From Owenia fusiformis (taxonomy: Eukaryota > Annelida > Polychaeta > Sabellida > Oweniidae): a stretch of DNA of 64,000 nt. The translations under genes and the position numbers were made by a program. The DNA is taken from NCBI GenBank assembly GCA_903813345.2, contig CAIIXF020000003.1, positions 9,256,218 through 9,320,217 of the forward strand, given 5' to 3'. The notes under the pieces are model-generated. The model searched no databases. It was given only the letters and a program-made list of their open reading frames with translations, and was not told the DNA's origin. Positions 1 through 12,728 of this stretch are shown here, piece after piece (the stretch's first letter is position 1; every line of letters starts with the position of its first letter).

Positions 1-645
1 AATATGAAACATCCGTGTGTAGAGAGAATACATCTACTTGTAGAAGATCTAGATGTTGAAGCATACATAAAATCGCTGAATACAAATCATTTTTTGATAT
101 CAGACGTTGACTACATGGTTCGTTTCCACAAACTATCAGGTTTCCCAACATATAAGGATTATGCAAAGTACGCTAATGATAATTTAATGTTAAAGAACAT
201 TGCTATTATGAACGCAGATATTTCTCTTGGAGATGGATTTCGTCTGATCAAAGACCGATACCTTGTAGAACGAAGGGTTGCATACTCTTTGACGAGACAC
301 TCGTCGTTATTGCCCAATTGTTCGTCAAATGAAAACTTCTGCAAACAAGCCTATCAGGGTTCTCATGATGTCCATATTTTCTTCATGGAAAAACCTTTCG
401 ACGAATGGAGTTTGAAATTTTTGACATACCCGATTAATAGACTAGGAGTTGAAAACTTATTTTTGCACGTAGTTGCTAACAGACTCAACAAAACTGTCTT
501 TAACCCATGTTCAATTTTAAAAGCACACCATAATCACTGTTCGGGGCTTCGTGCATCGGATACAACAAGTGATACTAAGCGCATCAATAGAGGAGTAAAC
601 GCTACGTATTCCACATTGTGCGCTTATTCTGAAAGACTTGTCTAA
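1..645 (+). CDS. Conserved glycosyltransferase-like protein, 3' part only
   Basis: An uninterrupted frame runs from the window edge to TAA at 643-645. The first ATG (position 4) falls inside a conserved stretch, VERIHLLVED, so it is probably an internal methionine and the true start lies upstream. Recognisable landmarks are KNIAIMNADISLGDG (an acidic NADIS motif like the nucleotide-binding turn of GT-A folds), VAYSLTRHS, GSHDVHIFF, NRLGVEN and ILKAHHNHCSG. These follow the order of a widespread uncharacterised family found in plants, algae, bacteria and animals, whose members read roughly ANSDI, ALSRW, SQDxW, CDNR and HLHxS. A sugar-transfer role is inferred from that fold resemblance and is not shown. 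The visible part is 213 residues. It is followed at 40 bp by a polyadenylation signal, so this is the final exon. It lies on the same strand as the glycosyltransferase at 5293-6312 but is not obviously its paralogue. Confidence 0.75.
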   Translation, partial: NMKHPCVERIHLLVEDLDVEAYIKSLNTNHFLISDVDYMVRFHKLSGFPTYKDYAKYANDNLMLKNIAIMNADISLGDGFRLIKDRYLVERRVAYSLTRHSSLLPNCSSNENFCKQAYQGSHDVHIFFMEKPFDEWSLKFLTYPINRLGVENLFLHVVANRLNKTVFNPCSILKAHHNHCSGLRASDTTSDTKRINRGVNATYSTLCAYSERLV

Positions 646-683
646 AATATATATCTGTCTAGTTATATAAACTGTTTGCTGCA

Positions 684-689
684 AATAAA
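684..689 (+). terminator. Polyadenylation signal AATAAA
   Basis: A canonical AATAAA lies 39 bp after the stop codon of the 1-645 gene, giving a very short 3' UTR. It is the only such hexamer in the first 100 bp after the stop. Confidence 0.55.
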
Positions 690-3600
690 ATGTAAAAAAA
701 TATAATTTTATCTCCACATCCTCCCTGTTTTTTGCACGTATCATATAATGTGTCATACTATTGTTTTCTATTTGACCTTAACTGTATTAATGAAAAATGA
801 ATACAAACAATTTGAGCCAGCAAATGCATTGTTACATTTTTTTTCTAGGGTAAAAAATATATTCGTTCAAGTCAAGTAACTTAGTCAACATTCGATATTC
901 GTATGTTCATCAACATTTACTAAGAATGGTGCCACAACTGAAGTAACCTTCTCGTTGATTATTTTCAATAAACCTATCAGCAAACGTATAAATAATAATT
1001 TTGATGCTCTGTTACATATCGGTGAAGCAATCTTGGGGATATGGCCTAAATTTCCGAATTTCCACTATGATGTTCCTGTACACCCTACTTCAAAAGATGT
1101 ATGTTATTTGTCATTATGAACCAACCATAAATGTTTTTTTTCTTGTTTACAATCAGAATGAACTTGCTGTTTTCGAGTATTGAAAGATGGTACTGCATTT
1201 ATTTTTTCATGATATGGAGCAAACAAATGCGTGTCAATTTACACTGTGATATCCTACATACTTATATTTCAAGGGTAGTTGAAAAATAATCAAGAAAATC
1301 AATGTTTTCAAACGGATTCATCCTTGTCAAAGAACGTAAATGAGGATATGCGGTTTGAAAAACTAACAACATGTTTCAAGCTCTTACAATTCCTGGTTAA
1401 AACAAATATTTTGAAAGTTGTGATTTCGAATGTAATCTCCCACTCAATGAAAAATGTTGATATTTGTTAATTTTTTCTTTCGGGATACACATTGCTTGAT
1501 CACAAAACCTTGCCTTGTTCGAGATGCACGAAAAGTGTATTGTTAATACTTGACGTCGTTCGGATATTTGGATGTGATTGACGTTTTCGTTAATCTCCTA
1601 CCACTGTAACTTCCAAATTAATTTTTGAAAGCCAAATATGATAGTCACTAATTGATATTTAAGTCACACGTTGATGCATACATCATGCGTGTACATTAAC
1701 TGTCGAATACATGCCGACTTACATTTATATAAATATCCACAGTTAACTCAAATCATCAATTCTCGAAACGGTTTATCATATAACCTGGTGAGTTTAATGT
1801 TTCATTTTAATTTATAATTATGGTATCGGATTTGAGTATGATATTAGTCTAGGCAAAAACAAAGCAATGAAATTGCATGAAACCTTAAAGTGAAAATCCG
1901 AACGATGTATGATTTAGAAATTTAGAAATGCAAAATGTTCAATTTTGCTTTTCAATTATAAAAAATGGCACTGGAGAGAACAACGTGTACAAAATTATTT
2001 AAAACGGAGATATTTACTAATGTAACATTCGTTGGCATGTGTCAGGGAGTAAATAAGAAGAATATGCTTTTGATTCTATATCTTGTTCCCAAAGGAATTT
2101 GTTAAGGAGCGGTATATCTTAACGTACTTTTATCATCCCGAACTCAAACATTTCGAATACTTATTTCGAGAACGCTTCGTTGAGAATTGATTCGAGATGT
2201 ACTCAAAATTATTATGTTAAAATGTATATTTTCATGAAATTTGAATAAATAACGATGAAGATTAATATCAATATTATAAAACTCATTACTATTATATGAG
2301 TTTGCAGTCGTTTTTACGAATTGTTTTTGAAAAAACAAAAAATATAAGAAAATAAAAACCTAAGAAAAATAATTCCAACGCGGAAAAAATACATTTAAAA
2401 ACAATTCTTAATAAACTATTTGAAAAAGAAGGAGTAAAGGAATCACCGGGTGAATATTACTGTATTCCAATACGGGGATGACCGGGTGAATACGATTCCA
2501 ATACAGTGACTACGAGGTGAAAACGATTTCAAGGAGGGATTTTTAAGTAATAGTATCCCTGTGTATATAAAGTTTACTTGCTTGGAGGGATTCAGTATCA
2601 TTGGTGACAATATGATATTTCCCCTAACCATCCGTGCCTTTGGAATAAACCTATATTTAATCCCGATCGGTAAATAAGCTTTTCATCCCATGCTATTCAT
2701 GACTCTCTTCATGAAATCATTAATTCAAAATCTATTTCTTATTTTTGTATCAAACAAAACCAGACTATTATTTGGTCTACAAAATGTGACTTAACTTTAT
2801 GACATTTTGAAATAATAAAAATTTTGTTGTAAACATTCACACGTCAACATCAAATACGACGCATACGTGTCTGTCATGATTGTACATTGCTCAGATTAAT
2901 TACTATGACGTTGACTGTCCGTTTCAGGGCATGATGATGTATTAAAGTTTGCCTAAGTTCAAAAGGCTTACAATCTGTACTTTTTTAATTGCGTTTGGAA
3001 AATATCGTTTCTCACATAAGCACATTATTTTAGCACGCTATGTAGATCCAACTGAACGTAAGCTTTTCGCAAAAATTCTTAGGAGGTAAATACCATTTTC
3101 GTGAGCGGGATTGGGAGGTGAATACGAATTTCGTGAGCGGAATATGGCGGGACAATACGATTTTTTCAATATCAAAATTATTCCCGAGTGTTATTCACCG
3201 GGATGTAGAAGTATCATGGAATAAAAATATAATTTTGATAAGACAGTAATATTTGAAAAGCCAATAAAAATAGAAAGGTGCAACTTAATATTTATCACTT
3301 TTTATATTTTGAGTAGATGGGAAAGTAGTTTTATTTAAATTAAAACTTCGATGATTCCAGTCAATATCACGAAAGTTGCGCCGCTATATTTGAAAATAAT
3401 TAGTATTAATTAATTTTTTCCATTAAGCTGCATTATAAAAATTGAATTTTTAAATATAAAATTTAAAATTCTACGAGAAAAATTGTATATTTGATAGCTA
3501 GTCAAAACATTAAAAATACAAATGAAAAAAGAAATATATTGATAGAGAAAAGTCAGTTTAGCATTTTCTTTCATAGATAAGTAAAATAATGCACAAACAT

Positions 3601-3691
3601 AATAGATTTTAAATACTCATTTAAAACCTTTAAAAACTTCTCTGTTTTAATTTCTTTTGCAATATCCAACAAGAACACAAATGTGTACAAA
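690..3691. other. Gene-free intergenic stretch
   Basis: I see no coding region here; the open frames are short and lack splice context. Two clusters of a degenerate phrase, roughly GGTGAATACGATTT, occur at about 2448-2530 and 3080-3165. They resemble the larger cluster near 10.4 kb and may be fragments of one dispersed repeat. Confidence 0.5.
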
Positions 3692-5166
3692 ATGTCCCCA
3701 CCAATGGGTGATCCTGTCAAATGGTTATCCTGAAAATGAGTAGACAAGACTTTACGAATACAATTTGAGGATGAAAAATCCATAATGGCCACCTTAAAAT
3801 TTACCCAGAATGCCAAAAATTTAGTCAGTTCTAGATTTTTATACTAAGAACCACCCCTGAAAATTTGAAATTGATCTGTCACACAGTTAACCAGAAAACA
3901 TGTAAACAAGACTTTACAGACAAGATTTCAGGATGGAAAATCCAGAATGGCTGCCTTAACATTTAAGCAGAATGCAAAAAAAACTAATCAGATGTAGATT
4001 TTCATACAAGGAATCATCCCTGAAAATTTGAAATTGATCTATCAAACGGTTCACCTAAAAATGCATAGACAAGACTTTACAGGCACGATTTTAAGAGGGA
4101 AAATCCAAAATGGCTGCCTTGACATTTATCCAGAATGCCAAAAAAACTAATGAGATCTAGATTTTTATACTAAGAATCATCCCTGAAAATCTGAAATTGA
4201 TCTACAGAACGGTTCACCTGGAAATGCGTAGACAGGACTTTACAGCCGAACAAGATTCAGGACAGAAAATCCAAAATGGCTGCCTTGACATTTACCCAGA
4301 ATGCCAAAAAACTAATCAGTTCTAGATTTTCATACTAAGAATCATCCCTGAAAATTTGAAATTGATCTACCAAACAGTTCACCTGAAAACGAGTAGACAA
4401 GACTTAACAGACAAGATTTTAGGACGGAAAATCCAAAATTGCTGCCTTGACATTTACCCAGAATGCCAAAAAACTAATAAGATCTAGATTTTTATACTAA
4501 GAATTATCCCTGAAAATTTGAAATTGATCCACCAAACTGTTCACCTGAAAACGCGCAGACAAGATTTCACAGACAAGATTTAAGGACGGAAAAAATCCAA
4601 AATGGCCGACAATAAAAAAGTCCTTATGAGTTTTTGCTGATTTCTTTTTACAAAATTATCACATATAACTACTGTTAACAATAAAGTAGGCTTTTACAAC
4701 AAAGTACATCTGAAATTATTTATAAAGCTGCTAAATAGTTTAAGTATGAAAACTCAAAAACACCATTCAATATGATACAAGGTATTATCGCGCGCTAACT
4801 TTTCTTAAGACATTCAAAATGGCTGACACGACTGAGCTAACAGGTCCAAAACCTATTCAGATCTAGAATGAAGTGAGCTGAACAAGATGTTAAAGTTTTA
4901 AAAGCAACTATGAAGCAGTTTTTCTTAAAGTTTGCAGACAAGGATTTTAGCGTTTGACTTCAAAATGGCCGACAGGAAGTAGGTTTCGAGTTAAATTTTT
5001 TTTATCCACATCTATAGACACTCATAAGTTATCCCTGAAAATTTGAAAGTGATATCTGTAGCGGTTTTGGAGAAAACTCCCGGACGTACGGACGGACGTA
5101 CGGACGGACAGACAGTCGGACGCGCCTAGGCCGACAATATGGCCCCACACTATGTGGTGGGGACAT
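3692..5166. mobile_element. Non-autonomous TIR element with internal 163-bp tandem array and GACGG tract
   Basis: The left end ATGTCCCCACCA (3692-3703) is the exact reverse complement of the right end TGGTGGGGACAT (5155-5166). Inside are about five tandem monomers. The phrase CCCTGAAAATTTGAAATTGA, or close variants, starts at 3855, 4018, 4181, 4346 and 4508, a period of 162-165 bp, with one more isolated copy at 5033. Each monomer also carries AAAATGGCTGCC. A GGAC/GTACGGAC microsatellite (about 5088-5122) precedes the right end. No transposase is encoded, so it would depend on proteins made elsewhere. It sits just upstream of the splice acceptor of the next gene. The superfamily is unassigned, and no convincing target-site duplication is seen. 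Confidence 0.7.
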
Positions 5167-5275
5167 AAAAAGTAAACGATTCATTTTTGTCCATGTCATT
5201 AAATGAGTCGTATTTGTATCCATGTGTTTGATTATTTAGTTATTTCAGCTTCTTTTTTAACTGTTTCTGTTTTAG

Positions 5276-5292
5276 ATTTTCCTGACATCGAG
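5276..5292 (+). promoter_or_regulatory. Splice acceptor and short 5' UTR segment before the 5293 start
   Basis: A pyrimidine-rich run ending in TTTTAG at 5270-5275 is a good acceptor. It leaves 17 bp of exon before ATG 5293. This argues for an upstream non-coding exon and against using the earlier in-frame ATG at 5203, whose frame runs through this polypyrimidine tract. Confidence 0.5.
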
Positions 5293-6312
5293 ATGAGCAC
5301 CAAACAAAAGTTGTGCCTCGTAGTGATGGGACTAGCTGTCAGTGTGTTGATGTCTAATTTCCTGTTGCAAAAACAAAAAGCACTTGATTTCGTCGATAAC
5401 AATATTAGAAAGCGTGCTTATACCACAACAAGGAAGACTGCCCTTCAGTCAATCGTAAATAAGGAAATGCAACAAAATAAATCAGCTATGTTTATCGATC
5501 GGGCGAAAATGATTGGTAATAAAACTAAAGAGGGCATTGTCGCTGTGACGATGGTGAATGAAGCATATCTAGAAATGACTTACAGTTGGTTATGTAACAC
5601 TGTCAATATGCATGTTCATGAACAAGTGCTTATTGTTGCCACGGATGAAACAACATTGGGGAAACTGCAGCATGATTGGCCAAACGTCACCTCCGTCCTA
5701 CACTCACTTTCTACTACAAAGGTCGAGTACAGGGAAGCAGGGTATATACGATACATGTTAACCCGGGCTTTATTGGTTCTTTCTATTCTCGAAAATAATG
5801 TCACAATCCTATTATTTGAGGTTGACGCTATATGGTTTTCTTCTCCTTTTCCATTGCTCCAGTCTCTATTAAAATATGACATAGTTGGAGCACAAATCTC
5901 CAAGTATCACCAGATAGCAGGAGGCTTTCTTTTATTAAAACCAGCAAAAGCTACACAAATTGTTTTCACAAAAGTAATAGACAAACTAAATGGGTTTTTG
6001 GAGACATATTCAAATGTTAAAGACGACAAAAAGTTACCAGATGGTGAAAATGATCAGACATATTTACATGAGGCAATTATGTCACAACAAAACTTAAAAT
6101 ACAAATTACTGGACTTTAACATAATTGAAGACGGACTTTGGTACTCACGATCTCATAATGATTCAACAGAGACTCGGCCACTTGTATTAAATAACAATTG
6201 GGTCATTGGTAACGATGCAAAAGTAGAAAGAGCGAAAAAATTCGGACACTGGTTCCTCCACGGTAACAATTCTTGTGACTTTGAAAATGTTCAAAAAATG
6301 ACCAGAGATTAA
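5293..6312 (+). CDS. Nucleotide-diphospho-sugar transferase-like type II membrane protein (PF03407-like)
   Basis: This is a single-exon reading frame of 339 aa. Residues 1-5 are cytoplasmic (MSTKQ), residues about 6-25 form one hydrophobic signal anchor, and the rest is a lumenal catalytic-type domain: the layout of a Golgi glycosyltransferase. The key motif is LLFEVDAIWFSSPF at about residues 173-186, matching the acidic metal and nucleotide-sugar binding motif of the nucleotide-diphospho-sugar transferase family related to GT77. Other family landmarks are YIRYMLTRALLVLSIL, AGGFLLLKP, NDQTYLHEAI and a C-terminal GHWFLHGN. Several NxS/T sequons are present. The donor sugar and acceptor are unknown. 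Related genes are multi-copy in several marine invertebrates. I chose ATG 5293 over ATG 5203 because an acceptor lies between them. The gene is followed by AATAAA at 6577. Confidence 0.82.
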   Translation: MSTKQKLCLVVMGLAVSVLMSNFLLQKQKALDFVDNNIRKRAYTTTRKTALQSIVNKEMQQNKSAMFIDRAKMIGNKTKEGIVAVTMVNEAYLEMTYSWLCNTVNMHVHEQVLIVATDETTLGKLQHDWPNVTSVLHSLSTTKVEYREAGYIRYMLTRALLVLSILENNVTILLFEVDAIWFSSPFPLLQSLLKYDIVGAQISKYHQIAGGFLLLKPAKATQIVFTKVIDKLNGFLETYSNVKDDKKLPDGENDQTYLHEAIMSQQNLKYKLLDFNIIEDGLWYSRSHNDSTETRPLVLNNNWVIGNDAKVERAKKFGHWFLHGNNSCDFENVQKMTRD

Positions 6313-6576
6313 TGCTTTGGGCTATAAATAATTTTGAAACTATAATTCCATTGATTCCGTTTTTAGTCTTGGCAAAACGCCATATTGCCCTCAACATTCT
6401 CCCTGAATATACCGTTCAGGTTCAGGGGACCATACATCCTAGGACCCCATGTCTCCCGGTTAGGTTAGGTTATATTCAAATATGTGAGAACAATATCGCA
6501 GCCAAACTACCAATGGATGTAAACTGAAATGTATCTTGGAGTACTTCAATGTCAATAATGAATGATTTAATGACGG

Positions 6577-6582
6577 AATAAA
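6577..6582 (+). terminator. Polyadenylation signal AATAAA
   Basis: This is the first AATAAA downstream of the glycosyltransferase stop (265 bp after it), so it is the likely 3' end of that transcript. Confidence 0.45.
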
Positions 6583-8294
6583 GATTGACACAATTACAAA
6601 AATGTTACGGATTATGTTCTACTTTCATAAACAGTCGATGGAAATGGCAAACAATGGCAAAACTTAATTTACTAAAGAGCCATGATATCGTTATCCTCTC
6701 AACACAGCAGTATTTGTTTATTACATAAAGAGACCTAGAAATTGTCCAAAACAATTGTTTAATTATGGGCCAAGCCCAGACACTCTGGAATATCATGCAA
6801 ACTTAGGAATGATTTTAAAAAGTATATAATTTCCAAATATACAGATGCCTAATACTTTGTTTGTATGTTTACTAGAACTACTTTTGATTGTCTTTTATGA
6901 ATTCAAGATTTAATTTTGATATTTTCAATGAATCATTGTATTGACTCAACTGTGAACATGTTGCCATGTTGGAAGTCAGTTGTAGTTAGGTGTTTTGAGT
7001 ATATCAAGCAACACTTAAAGGACGGGTGTCATTAAGCGCCCTTTTTAGCCCCCAAAGATATCTGATAATAATACATATCATATTGAAGAAAAATCATTTG
7101 TGCTTTATAAAAATACAATTTCAGCGAATTTTGACCTTTGATGTTCACACAACACTCATTTAAAGATCATATACCATTTTTGGTGTTTTTTACAAAAAAA
7201 TCTTTATTTATTGTTGTCTAAGTAAATAGTATATAAACATTAACCAATTTATATATAAAATGTAATATATCATATACTGAAGAAAAGAAACGATTAAAAT
7301 TATTTTCATGGAAAAGCACATAGGGCAATATTGACAAAATGCAAATGCTATTTTGGTAGGTTCTGGGCTAGCAATGGGTACATTTCAACTGTGACTGTAA
7401 TGGATTACTATTGACTTTTATCAACATCACAGGGCAACATTTAAGCAACTTAAATACAAGGAAAATCAAAGATTTTCTCTCATTTCTAAAACGAGGAACA
7501 AAAGCATGAATTCAAGGAAAATAAATGATGACCTGTGCCAAAATATATAACATATGCGAAAGTTGTGGCACAGTAAAGGATATGTATAGGATATCATATG
7601 ATTTTAAATGATTTTATCTTTATCTCCTAGTTGATATCAATATCTTGCCAAGTTAGCATAGCGAATTAGCGCAGATATTGATATCAATGAGTTGGATTAA
7701 CACAATATCACGAAAATTCATAGGATGTTCTATTTTTCCGATAGTTCACCTCTAAAACTAAACAAAGCATATCAAAACAACATCCATTCATTCATTCATC
7801 CCCGTGATGTCATGAAATCACTATGTAACAAAACACATCATATTGGTGGTAGTTTTCAAATCCCTGCCAAAAGGTGATATCTGTGAAATATTTTCCGTAT
7901 TCCACAGATATCACTTTTTCCACGCATTTGCAAAATATTGAAATATGTTTTCATGTTACCTAACAGAGCGGAAAAGAGTTCAACTATGGGATAAAGAATA
8001 AAAAAATAGGTACATAATTTAATTACCACTCCAAAAATATTAAATATGAGGGTTTAAAGAACCCTAATCCCAGATCCTCAATGTCATATATACTTGTATT
8101 ACATACCTAGCGAAGCATTTGTATGGAAGTCAATGGGAAAGTTAGCGAGCTATATCCACCGATATTGCCCGATTACCCCGATATAGCCCGCTTACCTCGT
8201 TTTGATATTAGATTTCTTTAATAACCATGATAATATCATGACGTCACGTCATTGATACAAAGTAACCATGGGAACAAAGGCATGTAATACATCA

Positions 8295-8399
8295 GTTATG
8301 TCACTATGACGTGAAATATGCCTTCGTTCTTGCCCAAATATAGAGCCTCCCAAGGTCGGCCGGAGAACTCAGGCATATTTCAAGTCATAGTGACATAAC
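8295..8399. repeat. Hairpin MITE-like element, 29-bp arms
   Basis: The left arm 8295-8323 (GTTATGTCACTATGACGTGA...) is the reverse complement of 8371-8399 with one mismatch, and the two are separated by 47 bp. This is the structure expected of a small foldback or MITE remnant. There is no coding content. Confidence 0.6.
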
Positions 8400-10344
8400 C
8401 TCTAAGTATACTGTATATCAATGTTATTTACTGGGAGGATTAAATATGGAGTGTATAGCAATGGTCAATACAATATTTCCAGATGGATATTTTTTCCTTA
8501 GAAGCGGAACCCAAACTCAGTCATGACAGTAGAAGCTAACTTTTGCAATTAATAGAAACTTTTTTAAAATATATTTTTGTGTTCTATATTTGAGATGAAA
8601 TAATATGAGATTCATTTCTACAAGAGGATGGAACAAATGTGAACTTGTATATTGAACTATACTCCTTTTCTGAATAAACAGAACAACATTTTATCCAAGC
8701 CAATTAAGAAAACCAAGGCCAATGAGTGTAATTTATGCCCAGTTAAACGAACACAATAACAACTTTTTGTCTGGACTCACTTATTATGTAAGAATGAATT
8801 GTATTACTGTTTACTGCATTAAATGTCAAGTATACTATCTGTATTTAATTTCAAATGCCTATCTCACTTATCGAAGGTATACAAGAAATGTTATTTTGAA
8901 ACAAATTCAGCACAACCAAAACCATGTCCACATAATATGATAAATCCAAGATGGCTGCCACAATTTTAGATCCATGCACATGTGAGGAAGTTAGAAATAC
9001 ACATGGTCCACAAGTTCCATCCCCAATAAAATGGGAAGTTTAAGGTTTTCACACATATCAACTCTATTCCTATATACTTTATATTTGTGGTAAGGCTTGC
9101 GATCTAGGTAAACTTAGCATGTTCATGTACCTCCTATCCTCTGAAGCTAAAAACAGCAATAGTGACTTCAATTGAGAAAAATGAATCTTATGGGCTCCAT
9201 ATACATTTTGAGTGGATGTCCGGCTTAAGTTAGATACTACTGATAATCTGAGATTGAAAATTATGTCAAGTTTAGTCCTCAGCCTCTCATAACGGATAAC
9301 TTCGAGATAATTGTGTTGTTACTTCAAAAACCTCTATTTCTTCATCACAAATTTTGCATCTGTCAAAACCCTTCATTTCATGTTAATTTTCAGACTTTTG
9401 CTTGTGCCATCATTAAATATATATATTCAACTTGCTATTCAGAATATTTTAAAAACTTTTCATGAATTTTTTTATTTGCACACTTTTGAAAAAATGACTA
9501 AGTCAGAGAATGGCCTCTTAATGGCATGTCCCCTTTATTGTGATGCCCTCTTTTGAATGTGTACTAGTTAGTCTTAGTTAGTGTTCATCATTAGATCAGC
9601 TGATTATCATAGTACTATACCTACTATTCAAACAACATATTTTTACTGTCATGTAAATCCTTGTAAATAATACTATATATAAGAAAATAAAGCTGAATTG
9701 AATTGAAAAAAGCTTAAAGCTTTTGGATGGAATCCATTTCGAGACCTGATTATTTGTCTTTTCATAAGTAATCTTGGATTTTGATGTAGCCACTCTAAAT
9801 GTCAAATTCCATGCGCGCATCCAAGAATAATAGTCATTAGATTCAATTCTGCAAAGCTGTGGAATAATTTCTTATTTCAAAGTGTTAATTAAATGGTTAA
9901 TTAGTTATTAAACAACTTGCTATTTTGCTCTTCGAGTTGTGCAATTATATTTATACCGCCATGTCTTCTTCATATCAACTTGTATAAAATCCATACTTCA
10001 GCTGGTTCTTGTCACATCGATCTCACAGGCGACATCTTTTCTTCGAATACTAATGTTAATGAAAAGATGAAAGTGCAGTTCATGTATCTTCTCGTTAACA
10101 CATGGGCTACACAATGCCATCTTTCCATTGACCAATTGCCAAAATGCATGCAGAAATAGATAATGACTTGGTAGACTTTGACATGACACCATAGAGATAA
10201 GGCCTACAGAAAGATGGAAGTATGGTGCAAAATGATTTTTGAGAGACAGACTATACTAATAGTTGAATCAGTGCGGGTTTATATATGCGTATGTTTACAT
10301 CTTGTTACGCGGTATATGGCATACATTCATGGTTGCGAGCTGGT

Positions 10345-10905
10345 ATTTGTGATACGGGTGAATATGCCATACTCACCTGTGGTATATGGCATATTCCGTA
10401 GGTGAGTATGCGATATGAATAGTGAATACATTGATTTCAGTGAAAACCCGATACTCACCTGTGAAATATGTCAAATTCACTTGCGGAATATGCCATATAC
10501 CGCAGGTGAATATGACATATACCGCAGGTGAAAACGTGATACAGAAAGCCTGGATTTGATTGATTGCGAGAATCGACTCTAAATGTAAAACTATGCTTGA
10601 TTACCATTATAGTTAGTGCGTCGAGTACTAGTATATGAATCTTGGATTGATTGAGTAAGTCTATTACGCGAGATTGGTGACTGATACTTCTGCTAAGTTA
10701 ATATATTCGATACACAGTACTGTTGATTCAGTAATCGTTATAATACTTTATAACGTATTACTTGTTCGTTCAATCTATGCAATTGACAATTGCGTACTTC
10801 CGTATCACGTTCTCATTGGTTAGTGTGTATGCCATATACCACAGGTGAATATGTCATACACCACAAGTGAATATACCATATTCGTTGCGGAATGTGACAT
10901 ATTTT
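10345..10905. repeat. Cluster of degenerate GGTGAATATGCCATATACC repeats in both orientations
   Basis: Variants of GCAGGTGAATATGCCATATA and its complement recur at about 10358-10420, 10452-10535 and 10826-10900, in direct and inverted orientation. The units are about 24-27 bp and imperfect. Similar phrases occur near 2.45 and 3.1 kb. I read it as a decayed minisatellite or foldback element; no coding potential is seen. Confidence 0.5.
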
Positions 10906-11819
10906 TGTATCGTGTTTACCGCGTAACAGTACATGCCTCCAGCGAAGCATTCGTATGGGAGTCCATGAAAAGGTAGGCGAACCATAAAGCCTACTTTCTA
11001 CAACAGATGGCGTCTCATCTCAAGTTTCATTACTTTTCATATTTCGTTGGCTGCCAACAAAACAGTAATTAGTTTTTAGTAAGGGTAATGTTGCTGAATA
11101 ATTTTGATTTACATTTGATATATACACACAGAACATTTTGCCAGTAAATATTAATTTCCAAGACCATGATCAAATAAGTCCTATTATTATGCAGGTTCGA
11201 AATCGACCTTTATACTATTATTCAACATCTGCAAAGTATTGTTAATATTCATTTTCAATGTCAACCTACATGAATACTTTTAATCAAGTAAATTATGATA
11301 CATAATTTTCAATTGTAATTTCAGTAGTACACTAGTTTTCCTTGTTAAAAATGAAAATGTCCAGTTCTTTATGAGACAATAATGCACCGTTCTGATGTCA
11401 CTCTTATACAACTGCTCAGTTCACAATGATATTATAAAACGTGCTCCAATGGCTGTGTCTTTCATGGATACACTTTAAATACACTAAAAAACTCTGATGT
11501 AATTGACTTCCAAGACACACTTGGAATATCTGAATGAATAATGCATTATTGAACGTAACGCATGATTGTTTTACGGAAACAGTACCAAACACATGCTTCC
11601 TCCTCGACATCCACTATTGCTTACATCAGATCTGGCCTCGCGAATCACTTGAACCACGGTTCCTACAACGCGAACATTCTTTAGTCGGGAACCACAAGTT
11701 TCTCTCTCTACTCTTGCACAGAATTCCCACATCGCGATCAATTTGCACAAAGTATCCGAGTGCTTGATTCCAAGTTATAATTAAACAAATGAATAATGAA
11801 TTTTAAGTTTGTTGCTGAA

Positions 11820-11919
11820 TATATTTATTAAATCAACATTGCGTGAAATAATAGTAAAGTATGGTTAATTTGTAAATAACTCATTATATCGGCCTGGTGT
11901 GTCATCATCGAATGGAATT
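11820..11919 (-). other. Gene A 3'-terminal non-coding exon
   Basis: On the minus strand the sequence reads TATGTTTTAG then AATTCC..., a good acceptor at 11920-11921. The following exon, through CCAGGCCGATATAATGAGTT, is nearly identical to the segment starting at 15174 behind gene B. Upstream, the last coding exon of each gene ends in a consensus donor 24-27 nt after the stop codon, so this segment is the spliced 3'-UTR exon. The lower boundary is approximate, since no clear AATAAA was seen. Confidence 0.55.
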
Positions 11920-12728
11920 CTAAAACATAAAGACACTATCAATAATCAAAAACTTTGAAGAAATATGAATTGTTAAAAAATATAAATTAAAAAAACATGT
12001 TGTCAACTGCAGTTCAACGCTAGTGGATCTAAATTAACTAATTTACACCTTTCAAAAATGCTTAATTTAATAAAATAAGATGTAGGCCAACATGTATATC
12101 AAAAACGGTTGTGTTTGCTGAAGTCATGTACACTATAACCTCATACAGATAGGCCCAACACATTTGTTTTCTCCCAAATCAGACGTTTATACATTTTTAC
12201 ATCTATAGCTCGATGTTTACCATACATGGAAACGCCAGAAAGATTTGATGAGGTTCTCTTAATTGTAAAATAAAAAAAACTATTTTCATTCAGGAAAATA
12301 TTATTCCAAAATGTAATTCAGTAAAATATCAGAAAAGGTAAATTGCTCAATTATTCAGAACCATTATCAATCAACAATAATGTTGCAAGATGTGTATAAT
12401 TCAAGATGTAATGTAGTTACATTGTTTGTGTATGTGTATTTAAAACTTTGCATGTATGCATACTATCCAATTAATCCAATCACAAAAACAAACGCAGATT
12501 ATGAGTTCGTAGTTTTGCTATATTGTCTACTTGTCATAAATACAGGTAAGGAACCACATTTAGATATATCTTACGATTAGTTTCGAATCACATCACGAAG
12601 GAATGGCATGTTAAGCCATGGTCCTCTATGTTTATATTACTTCATGTTTTATTGCAAATATTATTCCAGACTGACTTCTGAATAAAAGAAGGAATACTTA
12701 CTGTTCTCGGCATTAAGGTAACCAAATA

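Larger units (their letters stand above)
6583..11815. other. Gene-poor intergenic region with small hairpins and short repeats
   Basis: No exon with a plausible frame and splice sites was found. Small palindromes occur at about 7629-7690 (TTGATATCAATATCT and its complement) and 7880-7915 (GGTGATATCTGTG with its complement). A phrase near AGCGAAGCATTTGTATGG at about 8110 recurs near 10937, suggesting two fragments of one dispersed element. A larger hairpin (8295-8399) and a repeat cluster (10345-10905) are listed separately. Confidence 0.45.

Noticed and set aside
5203-5292. Upstream in-frame ATG extending the glycosyltransferase by 30 codons
   Set aside because: The extension crosses a polypyrimidine tract and AG acceptor, and the signal anchor is only correctly placed from ATG 5293.
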